64,000 nt of DNA from Gemmatimonadota bacterium (GTDB lineage Bacteria > Gemmatimonadota > Gemmatimonadetes > Longimicrobiales > Gaopeijiaceae): positions 1-64,000 of the forward strand of contig DUBS01000036.1 of the NCBI GenBank assembly GCA_012960225.1. Direction: 5' to 3'. The translations under genes and the position numbers were made by a program. The notes below the pieces were generated by a model. It was not told the DNA's origin and searched no databases. It saw nothing but the letters and a program-made list of their open reading frames with translations. Within the stretch, counting starts at the first letter, position 1; the number at the start of each line of letters is the position of its first letter. Positions 14,672 through 23,837 of this stretch are shown in pieces.

Positions 14672-15252
14672 CGACCGTTCACCAGGGCATTCCAGAAACC
14701 GACGCTCTCAGAATAAAGCTCCAAACCATGCTTAATAGTATAAGAGATTTTGGCTGCGACAATTTCTGTAGTGACGTTATTGAGTTCCCCAGGCATGCGT
14801 ACACGCATGCTCTCACACCACTCGACCCTAAACATCCGCCCAGGTTCCAAGAAATCTGCACAATACAATGCCCGGCCAAGTCTATTCAGGGACTTATGGC
14901 CCACGCTGTGATAGGCGATGGCTGAAAGTAATTCATCATCTAGAATCCCTTCTGAGCGCAGTTTCTCTGTGACCGCAGGGCCGTGAAGCATCTCAGGCAG
15001 CCAATTTCCGAACCTGGAAGGAATCTTGGATTGAAGGGTTTCGGGGTCGTCTTCACGTAGCGCATCGTGGAGGTATCCACTGGCTCGCCAGCGAGCCGTC
15101 TCAACCTCTGAGAGATGAAGAGATTCCGCCCAATTACCTAGTAGTGACGAGACACGCATCATGTGCTCATAACGTGCCGAACTCACCGTGCTCCAATGTG
15201 GCAACCGCCCTTCAACGGCAGCCTCTACGATCGGGTGAAGTGTTTTTCTCAC
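14668..15252 (-). CDS. yqeK: YqeK-like HD-domain hydrolase
   Basis: A 194-residue cytoplasmic HD protein. Family landmarks are in order: H in RYEHMMRVS, HD in YLHDALRED, HGP in MLHGPAVTEKL, then AIAYHSVGHKSL and LYCADFLEPGR. This is the YqeK pattern, whose characterised members are symmetrical diadenosine tetraphosphate (Ap4A) hydrolases with a di-iron site. The start is GTG at 15252. A plausible promoter lies just upstream (-10 TATACT at 15273-15278 on the minus strand). Translationally coupled to the LytR_C gene downstream. Confidence 0.85.
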   Translation of the reverse strand: MRKTLHPIVEAAVEGRLPHWSTVSSARYEHMMRVSSLLGNWAESLHLSEVETARWRASGYLHDALREDDPETLQSKIPSRFGNWLPEMLHGPAVTEKLRSEGILDDELLSAIAYHSVGHKSLNRLGRALYCADFLEPGRMFRVEWCESMRVRMPGELNNVTTEIVAAKISYTIKHGLELYSESVGFWNALVNGR

Positions 15253-15272
15253 ACATAAACATGGGGAGAGTC

Positions 15273-15278
15273 AGTATA
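15273..15278 (-). promoter_or_regulatory. Candidate -10 box for yqeK
   Basis: TATACT on the minus strand matches the -10 consensus at five of six positions. A weak -35 (TTTAGC) lies about 17-18 bases upstream. The implied transcript start is about 14 bases before the GTG. This is a pattern match only. Confidence 0.35.
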
Positions 15279-15362
15279 CTATGGAAATCTGAGTAGGCTA
15301 AAAGAACTATTATTCGGTAGCCAACTTCGGATCTCTACTGCTACCAACATTCTTTTGGGAAG

Positions 15363-16157
15363 TCAGCCTCTGTCCATTCCTATCCGGATGCTATGGAGAA
15401 AATCAGCACCTCCATCAATCCCACCCTTGTCCAGCGCTTCGATCAGGGCACTACCTATAACGACACCATCTGCCACTCCAGCAACTGAGGCTGCTTGCTC
15501 GGGTGTTGAAATCCCGAATCCAACCGCCACTGGCAACGAGACAACAGAGCGAATCTGGCCTAATTCTTCTGCGAGTGACTCGCGTAGCTTCACACGTGCT
15601 CCTGTTACCCCTGTTCGGGAAATGTAGTACACAAAGCCAGATCCCCCACGAGTCACTTTAGGGACTCGTTCAGATGGGGTAGTAGGAGCGATGAGCCGAA
15701 TCAGTGCAAGCGGAGATTCGGAAATTCTCGCCTCCACTTCGGGATCAGCCCCAGTCGGCAAGTCCGTCAGAAGAATACCATCCGCACCAGCGGTAACCGC
15801 GTCAGAAAGAAACGCTTCCAACCCATAAGCCAAAATCGGATTCAGGTAGCTGAAGAGCACGATCGGGAGGTCATTCCCATCCCGAAATGTCCGGAGGTCA
15901 TCCAGAACTGAGGCAACCGTAGTCCCGTTTTCTAGTGCCGCGAACGATGAGCGCTGGATCGTAGGACCATCTGCTAATGGGTCAGAAAAAGGGATACCTA
16001 ATTCGACAATGTCTGCACCAACATCCTTAAGCCGTTCGAGCAACGGAACTGTCGCATCACGAGTAGGATAACCAGCAGTCACATATGGTATTAGTGCAGT
16101 TCTTCCCTCTGATCCCAACAACTTGAAACTCTTCGAGATCAAAACATCGTCATCCAT
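15363..16157 (-). CDS. trpA: Tryptophan synthase alpha chain
   Basis: A 264-residue TIM-barrel enzyme. The signature VELGIPFSDPLADGP carries the catalytic Glu52 and Asp63. It cleaves indole-3-glycerol phosphate and channels indole to TrpB. It is the last gene of the trp cluster, 75 bases after trpB on the same strand. Length and motifs are normal. Confidence 0.97.
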   Translation of the reverse strand: MDDDVLISKSFKLLGSEGRTALIPYVTAGYPTRDATVPLLERLKDVGADIVELGIPFSDPLADGPTIQRSSFAALENGTTVASVLDDLRTFRDGNDLPIVLFSYLNPILAYGLEAFLSDAVTAGADGILLTDLPTGADPEVEARISESPLALIRLIAPTTPSERVPKVTRGGSGFVYYISRTGVTGARVKLRESLAEELGQIRSVVSLPVAVGFGISTPEQAASVAGVADGVVIGSALIEALDKGGIDGGADFLHSIRIGMDRG

Positions 16158-16232
16158 AGTTGGGAGGCTCTGTTATAGCTCAACTAAGGTGTCCGTCATT
16201 CGTTTGTTATGTACCCGTGACCAAATAGCTCA

Positions 16233-17435
16233 TCAGACAAGAGGCTCATTGCCCTCGATCTGGGCTACATGTGACACATCCTTATCTCCCCTTCCAGAGA
16301 GACAAACTACGACAGGACCATCGTTCCGGTATTTGGCAGCAACCTTAAGGACATAAGCAATGGCATGAGCAGATTCCAATGCTGGAATAATTCCTTCTAG
16401 TTCAGCAAGTCGGTGAAATGCATCTAGCGCATCTTGATCTGTAACCGCGGTATACTCTGCGCGACCTATATCCTTTAGGTAGGAGTGTTCTGGACCAACC
16501 CCTGGGTAGTCGAGCCCTGCAGAAACCGAGTGTGCTGGTGACACCTGCCCATCTTCATCTTGAAGCAGATAGCTGAATGAGCCATGGAGAACACCCGGCT
16601 TACCTACCGCAAGAGATGCTGCATGTTGACCTGTTTCTATACCAGTCCCGGCAGCTTCTACACCAATCAACCGGACCTCTTTATCAGAGAGGAATGAGTC
16701 AAATATCCCTATGGCGTTCGAACCTCCTCCCACGCATGCAAAAACAGCAGACGGAAGTCTACCGGTAATTTCGAGAATCTGTTCTCGTGTCTCTCGTCCA
16801 ATAACTGCTTGGAAATCTCTTACCATTCGAGGAAACGGATCTGGCCCCACAACTGATCCGATGATGTAGTGGGTCGTTTCTACGCTTGTTACCCAATCAC
16901 GGATCGCTTCATTGGTCGCATCCTTGAGCGTGCGTGTACCCGAACCCACAGCTCTGACTTCAGCTCCCAGAAGCTTCATGCGATAAACGTTTAGGGCCTG
17001 CCGTTCAACATCCTCCTCACCCATGTACACGATACATTCCAAATCGAATAGGGCACACGCAGTCGCGGTTGCAACTCCATGCTGTCCAGCACCGGTCTCG
17101 GCGATGATACGTCGCTTACCCATCCTAATAGCTAGCAATGCCTGACCAATCGTGTTGTTTATCTTGTGAGCACCCGTGTGGTTGAGGTCTTCCCGTTTCA
17201 AATAGATTGACGGGTGTCCTGCGGCCTCCCCCAGGCGCTTAGCATGGTAGAGGGCAGTTGGACGACCTCCGAAATCCCTGAGCAGAGAACCCACTTCAGA
17301 GGAAAACTTTTGGTCCGAGGCAGCCTCATCATAAGCGCTGCTAAGTTCATCCAGTGCTCCGATTAGGGTTTCCGGCACGTATCGGCCCCCAAAGGGGCCG
17401 AATCGATTCATTGGAGTAGGTGTTTCAGTGCTCAC
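16233..17435 (-). CDS. trpB: Tryptophan synthase beta chain
   Basis: A 400-residue PLP enzyme of the common TrpB1 type. The PLP-binding Lys91 lies in [10 protein letters not shown] and the phosphate-binding loop is GGGSNAIG. It condenses indole with serine. ATG at 17435 overlaps the end of trpF by 11 bases; an inner ATG nine codons on ([16 protein letters not shown]) would also fit the family. The overlap indicates coupled translation with trpF. Confidence 0.97.
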   Translation of the reverse strand: MSTETPTPMNRFGPFGGRYVPETLIGALDELSSAYDEAASDQKFSSEVGSLLRDFGGRPTALYHAKRLGEAAGHPSIYLKREDLNHTGAHKINNTIGQALLAIRMGKRRIIAETGAGQHGVATATACALFDLECIVYMGEEDVERQALNVYRMKLLGAEVRAVGSGTRTLKDATNEAIRDWVTSVETTHYIIGSVVGPDPFPRMVRDFQAVIGRETREQILEITGRLPSAVFACVGGGSNAIGIFDSFLSDKEVRLIGVEAAGTGIETGQHAASLAVGKPGVLHGSFSYLLQDEDGQVSPAHSVSAGLDYPGVGPEHSYLKDIGRAEYTAVTDQDALDAFHRLAELEGIIPALESAHAIAYVLKVAAKYRNDGPVVVCLSGRGDKDVSHVAQIEGNEPLV

Positions 17436-18129
17436 CTAGAATGTCTCCACGGGGTGTGAGAGAAGTCACTCGTGATTCCTGTTTCTGGCTCACTCTAACC
17501 ACCTTGATAAAGTGGTGCAGCAGCTCGGGGTCCTTGCAACCCTGCAGTGACTCAACACCGGATGAAACATCCAATATGTCCGGCTGAAAACTAGCTGCCG
17601 CCTCTACCACGTTCTCGTGCGTAAGCCCTCCTGCAAGAATGAACTGGGTTTCAGCGGGCAGAAGCTCATGGATACCCCCCGGATCAAGGTCCAGCTTAAC
17701 ACCTCCTCCACCAATAACCCCCTTTCCCCAACCCTCAAGCAGGAATCCATCCACCAAGTTACCACAAGCATCCACCATACGGCGGATATCATCCATAGAC
17801 TTCGCGCGAATTCCCTTCCAAATAAGCCAATCTCCTCGGTTACGTAGTTCCTCAATTACTGTGGGGGGCTCGTCACCATGAAGCTGTAAAATGGCTGCCC
17901 CAATCTCCTCAGCAGCGGTTACCGAATCCGCTGGATTTTCATCTACGAGAACGGCAACTTTTGGGGAATGTACATTTTCGATGAGAGATCTGGCTTCGTG
18001 CAGCCGCAACGTACGGGAGAATCCTGAGGAGAGAATGAACCCGAGAAAGTCTGCTCCAAGTTTGTCAGCAAGTAAGACATCTTCTCTCCGCTGCAAACCG
18101 CAGATCTTGACGAGCGGTTGATCAGCCAC
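17425..18129 (-). CDS. trpF: Phosphoribosylanthranilate isomerase
   Basis: A 234-residue TIM-barrel protein. [14 protein letters not shown] near the N-terminus holds the catalytic Cys10. Phosphate-binding features include LILAGGL-like [12 protein letters not shown] and the LDVSSGVE region at the end. It carries out the Amadori rearrangement of phosphoribosyl-anthranilate. Overlaps trpC by eight bases upstream and trpB by 11 downstream. The C-terminal 30 residues are slightly longer than usual and polar. Confidence 0.95.
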   Translation of the reverse strand: MADQPLVKICGLQRREDVLLADKLGADFLGFILSSGFSRTLRLHEARSLIENVHSPKVAVLVDENPADSVTAAEEIGAAILQLHGDEPPTVIEELRNRGDWLIWKGIRAKSMDDIRRMVDACGNLVDGFLLEGWGKGVIGGGGVKLDLDPGGIHELLPAETQFILAGGLTHENVVEAAASFQPDILDVSSGVESLQGCKDPELLHHFIKVVRVSQKQESRVTSLTPRGDILGEH

Positions 18130-19012
18130 AGGATCGCTCGACCCTTGGAATCCGTGCTAACTCCTGTGCAGCAACTCCAGGATCAGAAGATCTAAGTAGC
18201 GATTCTCCGACCAGCACTGCATCGACCCCTACACCACCAAGTCTATCCACGTCTTCCGGAACGCGGATCCCGCTTTCCGATACGACGATGATATCCTCTG
18301 GTACTCGCTCCAGTAGCCGAATTGTCGTATCCAAGTCAGTTGTAAAGGTCGCAAGGTCTCGATTATTTATACCAATGATCCCCGCCCCTACCTCCAAAGC
18401 CCGCTTCAGTTCACGCTCATCATGAACTTCAACGAGAGCTGCCATACCGAGTGCTTCAGTTTCTGCTATCAATCTCTGAAGAACTTCATCGTCCAAAATA
18501 CGAACTATGAGTAAAACAGCATCTGCTCCAGCGACACGAGCTTCCAAGATTTGCAAAGGATCCAGTGTAAAATCTTTCCGCAGGATTGGCAGGCTGGTTG
18601 TTTCTCGCGCAATTCGTAAATCTTCAAGAGAGCCACCGAAGTAAGGAGCATCGGTAAGAACACTCAATGCGGCTGCGCCTCCCTCCTCATACAATCGCGA
18701 GAAAGTCTCCATTTCGAGGTCGGGCCGAATCAGCCCAGCACCAGGAGAGCGCCGTTTGCATTCAGCAATAAGAGACACGTGTTCATAGGATGTGATTCCG
18801 CCCAGAAAGTCTCGGACAACCGGAGAATTACCCACCGCTGCCTCAAGCCGATTGGCCTGAGGTCTAAGTGTGGCAACTTCTCCACGCTTCTTTTCCACGA
18901 TCTCCGCTAGGATGCCGGGAAGCGAGTCAGTACATTGCGTTTCGGGCAACGTTCGGGTATCCTTACTTCGGTACTTATTCGGTTTATTAACCGTACGGAG
19001 GGTGCGAACCAT
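18122..19012 (-). CDS. trpC: Indole-3-glycerol-phosphate synthase
   Basis: A TIM-barrel synthase with the usual landmarks: LAEIVEKKRGEVATL at the N-terminus, IAECKRRSPGAG with a catalytic Lys, LRKDFTLDPLQI with a second Lys, GINNRDL and VVSESGI. The frame from ATG 19012 gives 296 residues, about 30 more than usual. A TTG 21 codons in (near 18949) would give a normal length. If the long start is used, the gene begins in a CATG shared back-to-back with lexA. The upstream trp gene trpD lies beyond lexA, so trpC needs either its own promoter or read-through antisense to lexA. Confidence 0.93.
   Translation of the reverse strand: MVRTLRTVNKPNKYRSKDTRTLPETQCTDSLPGILAEIVEKKRGEVATLRPQANRLEAAVGNSPVVRDFLGGITSYEHVSLIAECKRRSPGAGLIRPDLEMETFSRLYEEGGAAALSVLTDAPYFGGSLEDLRIARETTSLPILRKDFTLDPLQILEARVAGADAVLLIVRILDDEVLQRLIAETEALGMAALVEVHDERELKRALEVGAGIIGINNRDLATFTTDLDTTIRLLERVPEDIIVVSESGIRVPEDVDRLGGVGVDAVLVGESLLRSSDPGVAAQELARIPRVERSCG
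18935..18963 (+). promoter_or_regulatory. Candidate lexA promoter
   Basis: TTGCGT (18935-18940) and TATCCT (18958-18963) are separated by 17 bases, with a predicted start near 18970, about 40 bases before the lexA ATG. The match to consensus is partial (three and four of six). Confidence 0.35.
18980..18993 (+). promoter_or_regulatory. Palindrome in the lexA leader, possible operator
   Basis: CGGTTTATTAACCG is a perfect 5-bp inverted repeat around a TATT centre, 17 bases before the lexA ATG and just after the predicted transcript start. Autoregulation of lexA is usual, so this is a reasonable operator candidate. It does not match the E. coli or Bacillus LexA boxes. Confidence 0.35.
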
Positions 19013-19619
19013 GCCCCTGACTAAGCGTCAGAAAGAAATCCTCGACTACATCGGAGACTTCATTGGCGACAAAGGGTATGCACCGAGCTTTGAAGAGATC
19101 GCACAATTCTTCGGGTATTCCTCACTCGCAACGGTTCATGAGCATCTTAGCAATCTGGAGCGCAAAGGCTACATAAGGAAGTCCTATAACGAGAGTCGTT
19201 CAGTCGAACTCGTAAGCCAACATCACGGACAACCCTCGGTTGAGCTCCCACTCCTCGGTGCAGTCGCGGCAGGACTCCCGATCGAAGCGGTAGCTGACAA
19301 TGAAACACTTACCGTGCCACCGGATATGGTCCGGAAAAGAAAAGACAACTATGTGCTCCGGGTTGAGGGTAACTCGATGATTGACGAACAAATTCGGGAT
19401 GGAGACTATATAGTCGTGCAAGCTCAGCAGAGCGCTGAGGATGGACAAATGGTGGTAGCTCTCGTGTCGGGTGAATCTGCTACCGTAAAGAAGCTATACC
19501 GGGAGGATGGGAATCAGATCCGGCTGCAGCCAGCGAATCAAACGATGGGATCAATCATGGTGGACGCGAATGAAGTTCAGGTTCAAGGAGTGGTAGTAGG
19601 CGTCATCCGTAAGTATTGA
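19011..19619 (+). CDS. lexA: LexA SOS repressor
   Basis: A 202-residue repressor from ATG 19011. The N-terminal winged helix-turn-helix is MPLTKRQKEILDYI through GYSSLATVHEHLSNLERKGY. The self-cleavage site is Ala87-Gly88 in AVAAGLP. The catalytic Ser122 is in VEGNSMID and Lys160 in ATVKKL, so it is complete for RecA-stimulated autolysis. The open frame continues upstream to 18870, but that part is antisense to trpC and does not fit the family. A GGAGGG sequence lies about ten bases upstream of this ATG. It sits on the plus strand between trpD and trpC, interrupting the trp cluster. Confidence 0.96.
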   Translation: MPLTKRQKEILDYIGDFIGDKGYAPSFEEIAQFFGYSSLATVHEHLSNLERKGYIRKSYNESRSVELVSQHHGQPSVELPLLGAVAAGLPIEAVADNETLTVPPDMVRKRKDNYVLRVEGNSMIDEQIRDGDYIVVQAQQSAEDGQMVVALVSGESATVKKLYREDGNQIRLQPANQTMGSIMVDANEVQVQGVVVGVIRKY

Positions 19620-19651
19620 AAATGCTCTCTTGAGCTGACTTCCAACCTTCG

Positions 19652-20689
19652 TCACTGATTGCTTGCCATCCTTAGGCGTTCCAGTGCATCAGAAGCGGCA
19701 CCAGAATCGATACTGGATTCAGCAAGCCTGACCCCTTCTTGCAGTGAAGTTGACTGATCTGCCACCGCGATCGCTGCTGCTGCATTAATTACAACAGCGG
19801 TTCGCGCTCCACCCTCTTGTCCCCTTAGAACCTTAAGGATAACCGCAGCATTATACTCTGGGTCATCCCCTACAAGAGATTCAAGAGCAGCCGGCTCGAG
19901 CCCGAGTTGCTCCGGTGTCACATGGTATTCAAGAATTCCAGAATCTGATAACTCCGAGATGTAAGTAACCCCTGATGGACTGATTTCGTCCATGCCTGGA
20001 TCACCATGTACGACGAAGGCTCGTAAATGTCCAATTTCTTGTAGTGCTCTCGCCACGAGACCACGTATGCGTGGGTCAGCAACGCCCATGACCTGCCGCA
20101 GAGCTCCCGCTGGATTGGTGAGAGGTCCGAGGACATTCATGATTGTGGTGATTCCTAGCGCTCGACGGACCGGTGCGACATGACGCATCGCAGGGTGCAA
20201 GAGAGGGGCAAACATAAAGACGATCCCCACCTCTTCGAGGATTTCTCCCATCCTCTCAGGTGTGAGATTGATGTCCACTCCGAGTGCCTCAAGTACGTCA
20301 GCGCTTCCACTCCGAGAGGTAAACGACCGATTGCCATGCTTTGCAATTGGGACACCTGCCCCTGCCGCAACTAACGCAGCCGCCGTAGAGATATTAAACG
20401 TGGTTACCGTCCCCCCACCCGTACCTGCCGTATCAACTAATCTTTGAGGTTCCGATGAAAATACAGGCACCATGGCTTTACGGAGCGCGCGTACACCCCC
20501 CGCAATCTCTGTGTGCTTAGCGCCTCTCGTCCGTAATGCCGCCAGGAGACCTGCCATCTCAATTTCCGAAGCGGACCCATCCATAAATCGATCAAATGCG
20601 GCTTCAGACTCTGTCGTGGTTAGGCGTACCCCCTCAACAACCTTGCCTATGAGATCTACCAATTGGAGATCCACATCCTTTTTGGACAC
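19652..20689 (-). CDS. trpD: Anthranilate phosphoribosyltransferase
   Basis: About 345 residues from a GTG at 20689, chosen because AGGAG lies seven bases upstream; the frame is open ten codons further. The glycine-rich PRPP loop is DTAGTGGGTVTTFNIST, followed by AKHGNRSFTSRSGSADVLEALG, which contains the anthranilate site. It adds phosphoribose to anthranilate. It is the first trp gene in transcription order and is separated from trpC by lexA on the other strand. trpE and trpG are not in the window. Confidence 0.95.
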   Translation of the reverse strand: MSKKDVDLQLVDLIGKVVEGVRLTTTESEAAFDRFMDGSASEIEMAGLLAALRTRGAKHTEIAGGVRALRKAMVPVFSSEPQRLVDTAGTGGGTVTTFNISTAAALVAAGAGVPIAKHGNRSFTSRSGSADVLEALGVDINLTPERMGEILEEVGIVFMFAPLLHPAMRHVAPVRRALGITTIMNVLGPLTNPAGALRQVMGVADPRIRGLVARALQEIGHLRAFVVHGDPGMDEISPSGVTYISELSDSGILEYHVTPEQLGLEPAALESLVGDDPEYNAAVILKVLRGQEGGARTAVVINAAAAIAVADQSTSLQEGVRLAESSIDSGAASDALERLRMASNQ

Positions 20690-20781
20690 GCTAGTTCTCC
20701 TGAGTTCACATACTATCAATGTTGCTTAAAATCCTAAGCATCATAGCGTCTTTGAGCTAATTCCCTCGGCTTGGGATAAGC

Positions 20782-20809
20782 TTGACATCAACCCCTTCGG
20801 ATCTACCTT
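20782..20809 (+). promoter_or_regulatory. Candidate promoter for the truA-pur run
   Basis: A perfect TTGACA (20782-20787) is followed after 16 bases by TACCTT (20804-20809), a weak -10. The GTG of truA lies only seven bases further on, so this promoter would give a leaderless or nearly leaderless message. Pattern match only. Confidence 0.3.
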
Positions 20810-20815
20810 TCTGCG

Positions 20816-21631
20816 GTGGAATCCCCGCAAGATGTACGACTACGGCTCACTGTCCATTACGACGGATCCGCGTTCCACGGCTGGCAGTCTCAACCTGACC
20901 ACAGAACTGTACAAGGGGAACTCATCTCAGCCTTGAGCAACCTTGCTGACAGACCGATTTCCCTTATCGGAGCGGGCCGCACTGACGCTGGTGTGCATGC
21001 AACCGGACAAGTTGCATCTGCAGACATGCCCAGTTCATGGACCCCTGAAAGTCTTCGGAGATCCCTTAATGCTATCCTGCCACCAGAGATCTGGATCCAG
21101 TCTTCAAGCATCACTCATCCGGACTTCCATCCTAGGTACGATGCCATAGCCCGAACCTATCAGTACCAGGTCGGGATTGAACCCAAAGCACGTTCTCCGT
21201 TTCATGCAGGAACCTGTTGGACACTTGAAGGTCAGCTTGACTATGAGCTCCTAGAACTCGGAGCGAGCGAACTGGTGGGAGAACACTCTTTCGAAGCATT
21301 CGCGAAGTCAGGGCAACCTGAGCGAGGGTATCTCTGCAGCATATCTCAAGCTCATTGGAGTCACTCGGATCTTGGTTTCTGCTTTGACATAACCGCCAAC
21401 CGCTATCTTCATCACATGGTAAGGTACTTGGTCGGAACCATGGTTGATATCGCTCGAGGAAAACGGCAAAAGGATGACCTCCGAAGACTTCTCTCTGCTG
21501 AGCCAAACCTTACCACATCACCACCCGCACCACCGCAAGGTCTGTTCTTGGTACATGTGCAGTACCCCGAGCACTTTGAATTTCCCCAAGTCCCTCCCCC
21601 AACCTCCTCAAAGAGCATAGCTGCCGTATGA
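20816..21631 (+). CDS. truA: tRNA pseudouridine(38-40) synthase
   Basis: A 271-residue enzyme starting at GTG 20816. [17 protein letters not shown] at the N-terminus and the catalytic Asp57 in [16 protein letters not shown] are diagnostic of TruA, which modifies the anticodon arm of many tRNAs. It overlaps the following transaldolase-like gene by four bases. It is the first gene of an 11-gene plus-strand run and is divergent from trpD. Confidence 0.95.
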   Translation: MESPQDVRLRLTVHYDGSAFHGWQSQPDHRTVQGELISALSNLADRPISLIGAGRTDAGVHATGQVASADMPSSWTPESLRRSLNAILPPEIWIQSSSITHPDFHPRYDAIARTYQYQVGIEPKARSPFHAGTCWTLEGQLDYELLELGASELVGEHSFEAFAKSGQPERGYLCSISQAHWSHSDLGFCFDITANRYLHHMVRYLVGTMVDIARGKRQKDDLRRLLSAEPNLTTSPPAPPQGLFLVHVQYPEHFEFPQVPPPTSSKSIAAV

Positions 21632-22284
21632 AACTTTTCTTGGACACCGCTGATATCGGAGAAATCCGTCGGGCGGCGGATGCCGGGCTTATCGATGGAA
21701 TCACAACAAATCCTTCCCTTATCTCTAAGGTCGCTGGAAGCCGGGATCCGAAAGAGATTTATCTTGAGATCTGCGAGATCGTGGATGGACCCATCAGCCT
21801 AGAGGTCGTTGCGATTGAACGTACGCAAATGGTTGAAGAAGGCAGAAAACTTGCCGGAATTCATGAGAATGTTGTGGTGAAAGTCCCACTTACCGAGGAC
21901 GGTCTGAAAGCTTGCCGTGAACTCATCAACAGCGGGATTCCGGTGAATGTTACCCTATGTTTCTCTGTCTCACAGGCGTTATTAGCCGCCAAGGCAGGTG
22001 CGACCTATATATCTCCATTTGTCGGTCGAATTGATGATATCTCTGGGGAAGGCATGCAGCTCATCCATCAAATTCGTCAGATCTATGATGGCTACGGTTA
22101 TGCTACGGAGATTCTCGCAGCTTCCCTCAGGCACCCTCTGCATGTTGTTGAGTCGATGATGCTTGGCGCTGATTGCTGCACAATTCCGCCAAAAGTCTTA
22201 TGGCAGTTGGCCAAGCATCCTCTGACAGACAGCGGATTAGAAGCTTTTCTGGCAGACTGGGACACATTGGAAGTTGAGCTCTAA
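21628..22284 (+). CDS. fsa: Transaldolase / fructose-6-phosphate aldolase (TalC-MipB type)
   Basis: A 218-residue TIM barrel typical of the small transaldolase family. The N-terminus [18 protein letters not shown], the [12 protein letters not shown] stretch, the Schiff-base Lys85 in [12 protein letters not shown] and [10 protein letters not shown] are all present. Sequence alone does not separate true transaldolase from fructose-6-phosphate aldolase in this family; transaldolase is the commoner activity. The ATG overlaps the truA stop (ATGA). Confidence 0.9.
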   Translation: MKLFLDTADIGEIRRAADAGLIDGITTNPSLISKVAGSRDPKEIYLEICEIVDGPISLEVVAIERTQMVEEGRKLAGIHENVVVKVPLTEDGLKACRELINSGIPVNVTLCFSVSQALLAAKAGATYISPFVGRIDDISGEGMQLIHQIRQIYDGYGYATEILAASLRHPLHVVESMMLGADCCTIPPKVLWQLAKHPLTDSGLEAFLADWDTLEVEL

Positions 22285-22334
22285 GTGCTGAGGCTAACCC
22301 CGGATTGGGCTAGGTATAAGGAGGGTGCGGAAGA

Positions 22335-23837
22335 GTGAAAATCGTAAGGAGTTGGTTAGTAAGAGGATTCAGTATCAAGTGGGTACCCGTGCTACTCCTG
22401 ATGGCGTGTGCTCCCAAGAATGACGGTAACGAAGTGCCTTATGCTGGCCTGGACACTTTGCCGATACTTGCTGAACTGACCTCAGTGTCTACCCCATTAG
22501 AAGTTGTCACTGAACCAAGCCAGAAGCGCACTGAGCTCAGTACAGACCAACTCTCCCAGAGTCGGAATACAGCGATCGTTCAAGCCGCGAAGCGCGTCGC
22601 CCCAGCTGTCGTGAGCATTAGCGTGCTTCGCTCCGGAAGGATAAGAGCCACATCGATGTGGGAGAGTTTCTTCATGCCACCTCAAAGGAGAAGCGCAGGC
22701 TTTGGGTCGGGTGTGATCGTGCGCAGTGATGGTATTGTAATAACCAATGACCATGTGATCGCGGATGCTGAACAGATTCGGGTGACTCTTCCGGGCGGAG
22801 GCGATTTTGACGCTGAATTGATCGGTACTGACCCACTCGCTGATATCGCAGTGCTAGTTATAGAAGGAAAAGATCTGCCGGTTGCTCCAATAGGGACCGT
22901 TGAGGGACTCATGATTGGGGAATGGGTTCTCGCGATTGGAAATCCACTCGGGATGCAAGCTGCAGACACTGAACCAACAGTCACAGCTGGGGTGATCTCC
23001 GCAGTAAACCGCAATATCGTGCCGTCTGCATACGGAGAATCACAAAATAGTGCAGGATTCTACCTCGGCATGATTCAGACAGACGCCTCTATTAATCCCG
23101 GTAACTCAGGTGGACCACTGGTTAATGCAGTCGGTGAGGTCATCGGGATCAATACCTCAATCATATCTCGTAGCGGTGGAAGCGAGGGTTTGGGTTTTGC
23201 AATTCCGATTGATCGAGCACTGAAGATCACTGACGACTTACTGAGCCTAGGAGAGGTTCAACGAGCCTGGGTGGGACTCGAGGTAGAACCGGTGGAAGCG
23301 GATGCCTGGGGTCGCACACGAGGAGTGCGCATTTCGAGGATTGCCCCAGGATCCCCCGGTGATGGAGCGCCACTCGAGCCCGGGGATCGACTTCTTAGAG
23401 TTAATGGTCGCGCACTTACAGGTCCACTAGATTTCGAAGGGGCTCTGTTAGATCTCCGTTCTGGGGATCGCCTAGAAATTCTAGTAGAAGGACGATCTCA
23501 GTCGATCTTGTTGGAAGCTGAGCAGTTTCCATCGATTACCGCTGAACGTGTTACAGTGTTGCGGGATCTGGAACTCGTGACGGTCACCCCCGAGATCAGA
23601 GGGGAGCAGGACATTAGTAGTGAACAGGGGGCCTTGGTCACGGGAGTCTCCGACCAACTATCACGTCAACTTGGCATTACGGTCGGCGACGTAATCATCG
23701 GTATTGATCAGATTGTCGTCGCGAGTGCGGATCAGGTTGCCTCTATATTTGATTCTTTGGGGGGGAGTGGGAGAATCACTTTGCATTTTGAGCGTAATCG
23801 GGGCTACAACATGCGTCAGTTCTACTGGAGACGATGA
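22335..23837 (+). CDS. degP: DegP/HtrA-type serine protease, lipoprotein
   Basis: A 500-residue envelope protease. The N-terminus has a signal with lipobox LMAC, Cys25 being the lipid site, so it is probably membrane-tethered in the periplasm. The trypsin-like triad is His140 (TNDHVIADA), Asp170 (DPLADIAVL) and Ser258 (NPGNSGGPLV). Two PDZ domains follow, at about 305-390 and 410-490, for substrate recognition. Such proteins degrade or refold misfolded envelope proteins. The start is GTG or ATG-like at 22335 with GGAGGG upstream (22321-22326). It overlaps purB by four bases. Confidence 0.92.
   Translation: MKIVRSWLVRGFSIKWVPVLLLMACAPKNDGNEVPYAGLDTLPILAELTSVSTPLEVVTEPSQKRTELSTDQLSQSRNTAIVQAAKRVAPAVVSISVLRSGRIRATSMWESFFMPPQRRSAGFGSGVIVRSDGIVITNDHVIADAEQIRVTLPGGGDFDAELIGTDPLADIAVLVIEGKDLPVAPIGTVEGLMIGEWVLAIGNPLGMQAADTEPTVTAGVISAVNRNIVPSAYGESQNSAGFYLGMIQTDASINPGNSGGPLVNAVGEVIGINTSIISRSGGSEGLGFAIPIDRALKITDDLLSLGEVQRAWVGLEVEPVEADAWGRTRGVRISRIAPGSPGDGAPLEPGDRLLRVNGRALTGPLDFEGALLDLRSGDRLEILVEGRSQSILLEAEQFPSITAERVTVLRDLELVTVTPEIRGEQDISSEQGALVTGVSDQLSRQLGITVGDVIIGIDQIVVASADQVASIFDSLGGSGRITLHFERNRGYNMRQFYWRR

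Noticed and set aside
18870-19010. Long N-terminal extension of lexA
   Set aside because: It lies antisense within trpC. LexA proteins begin with the MPLTKRQKEIL-type helix at 19011.
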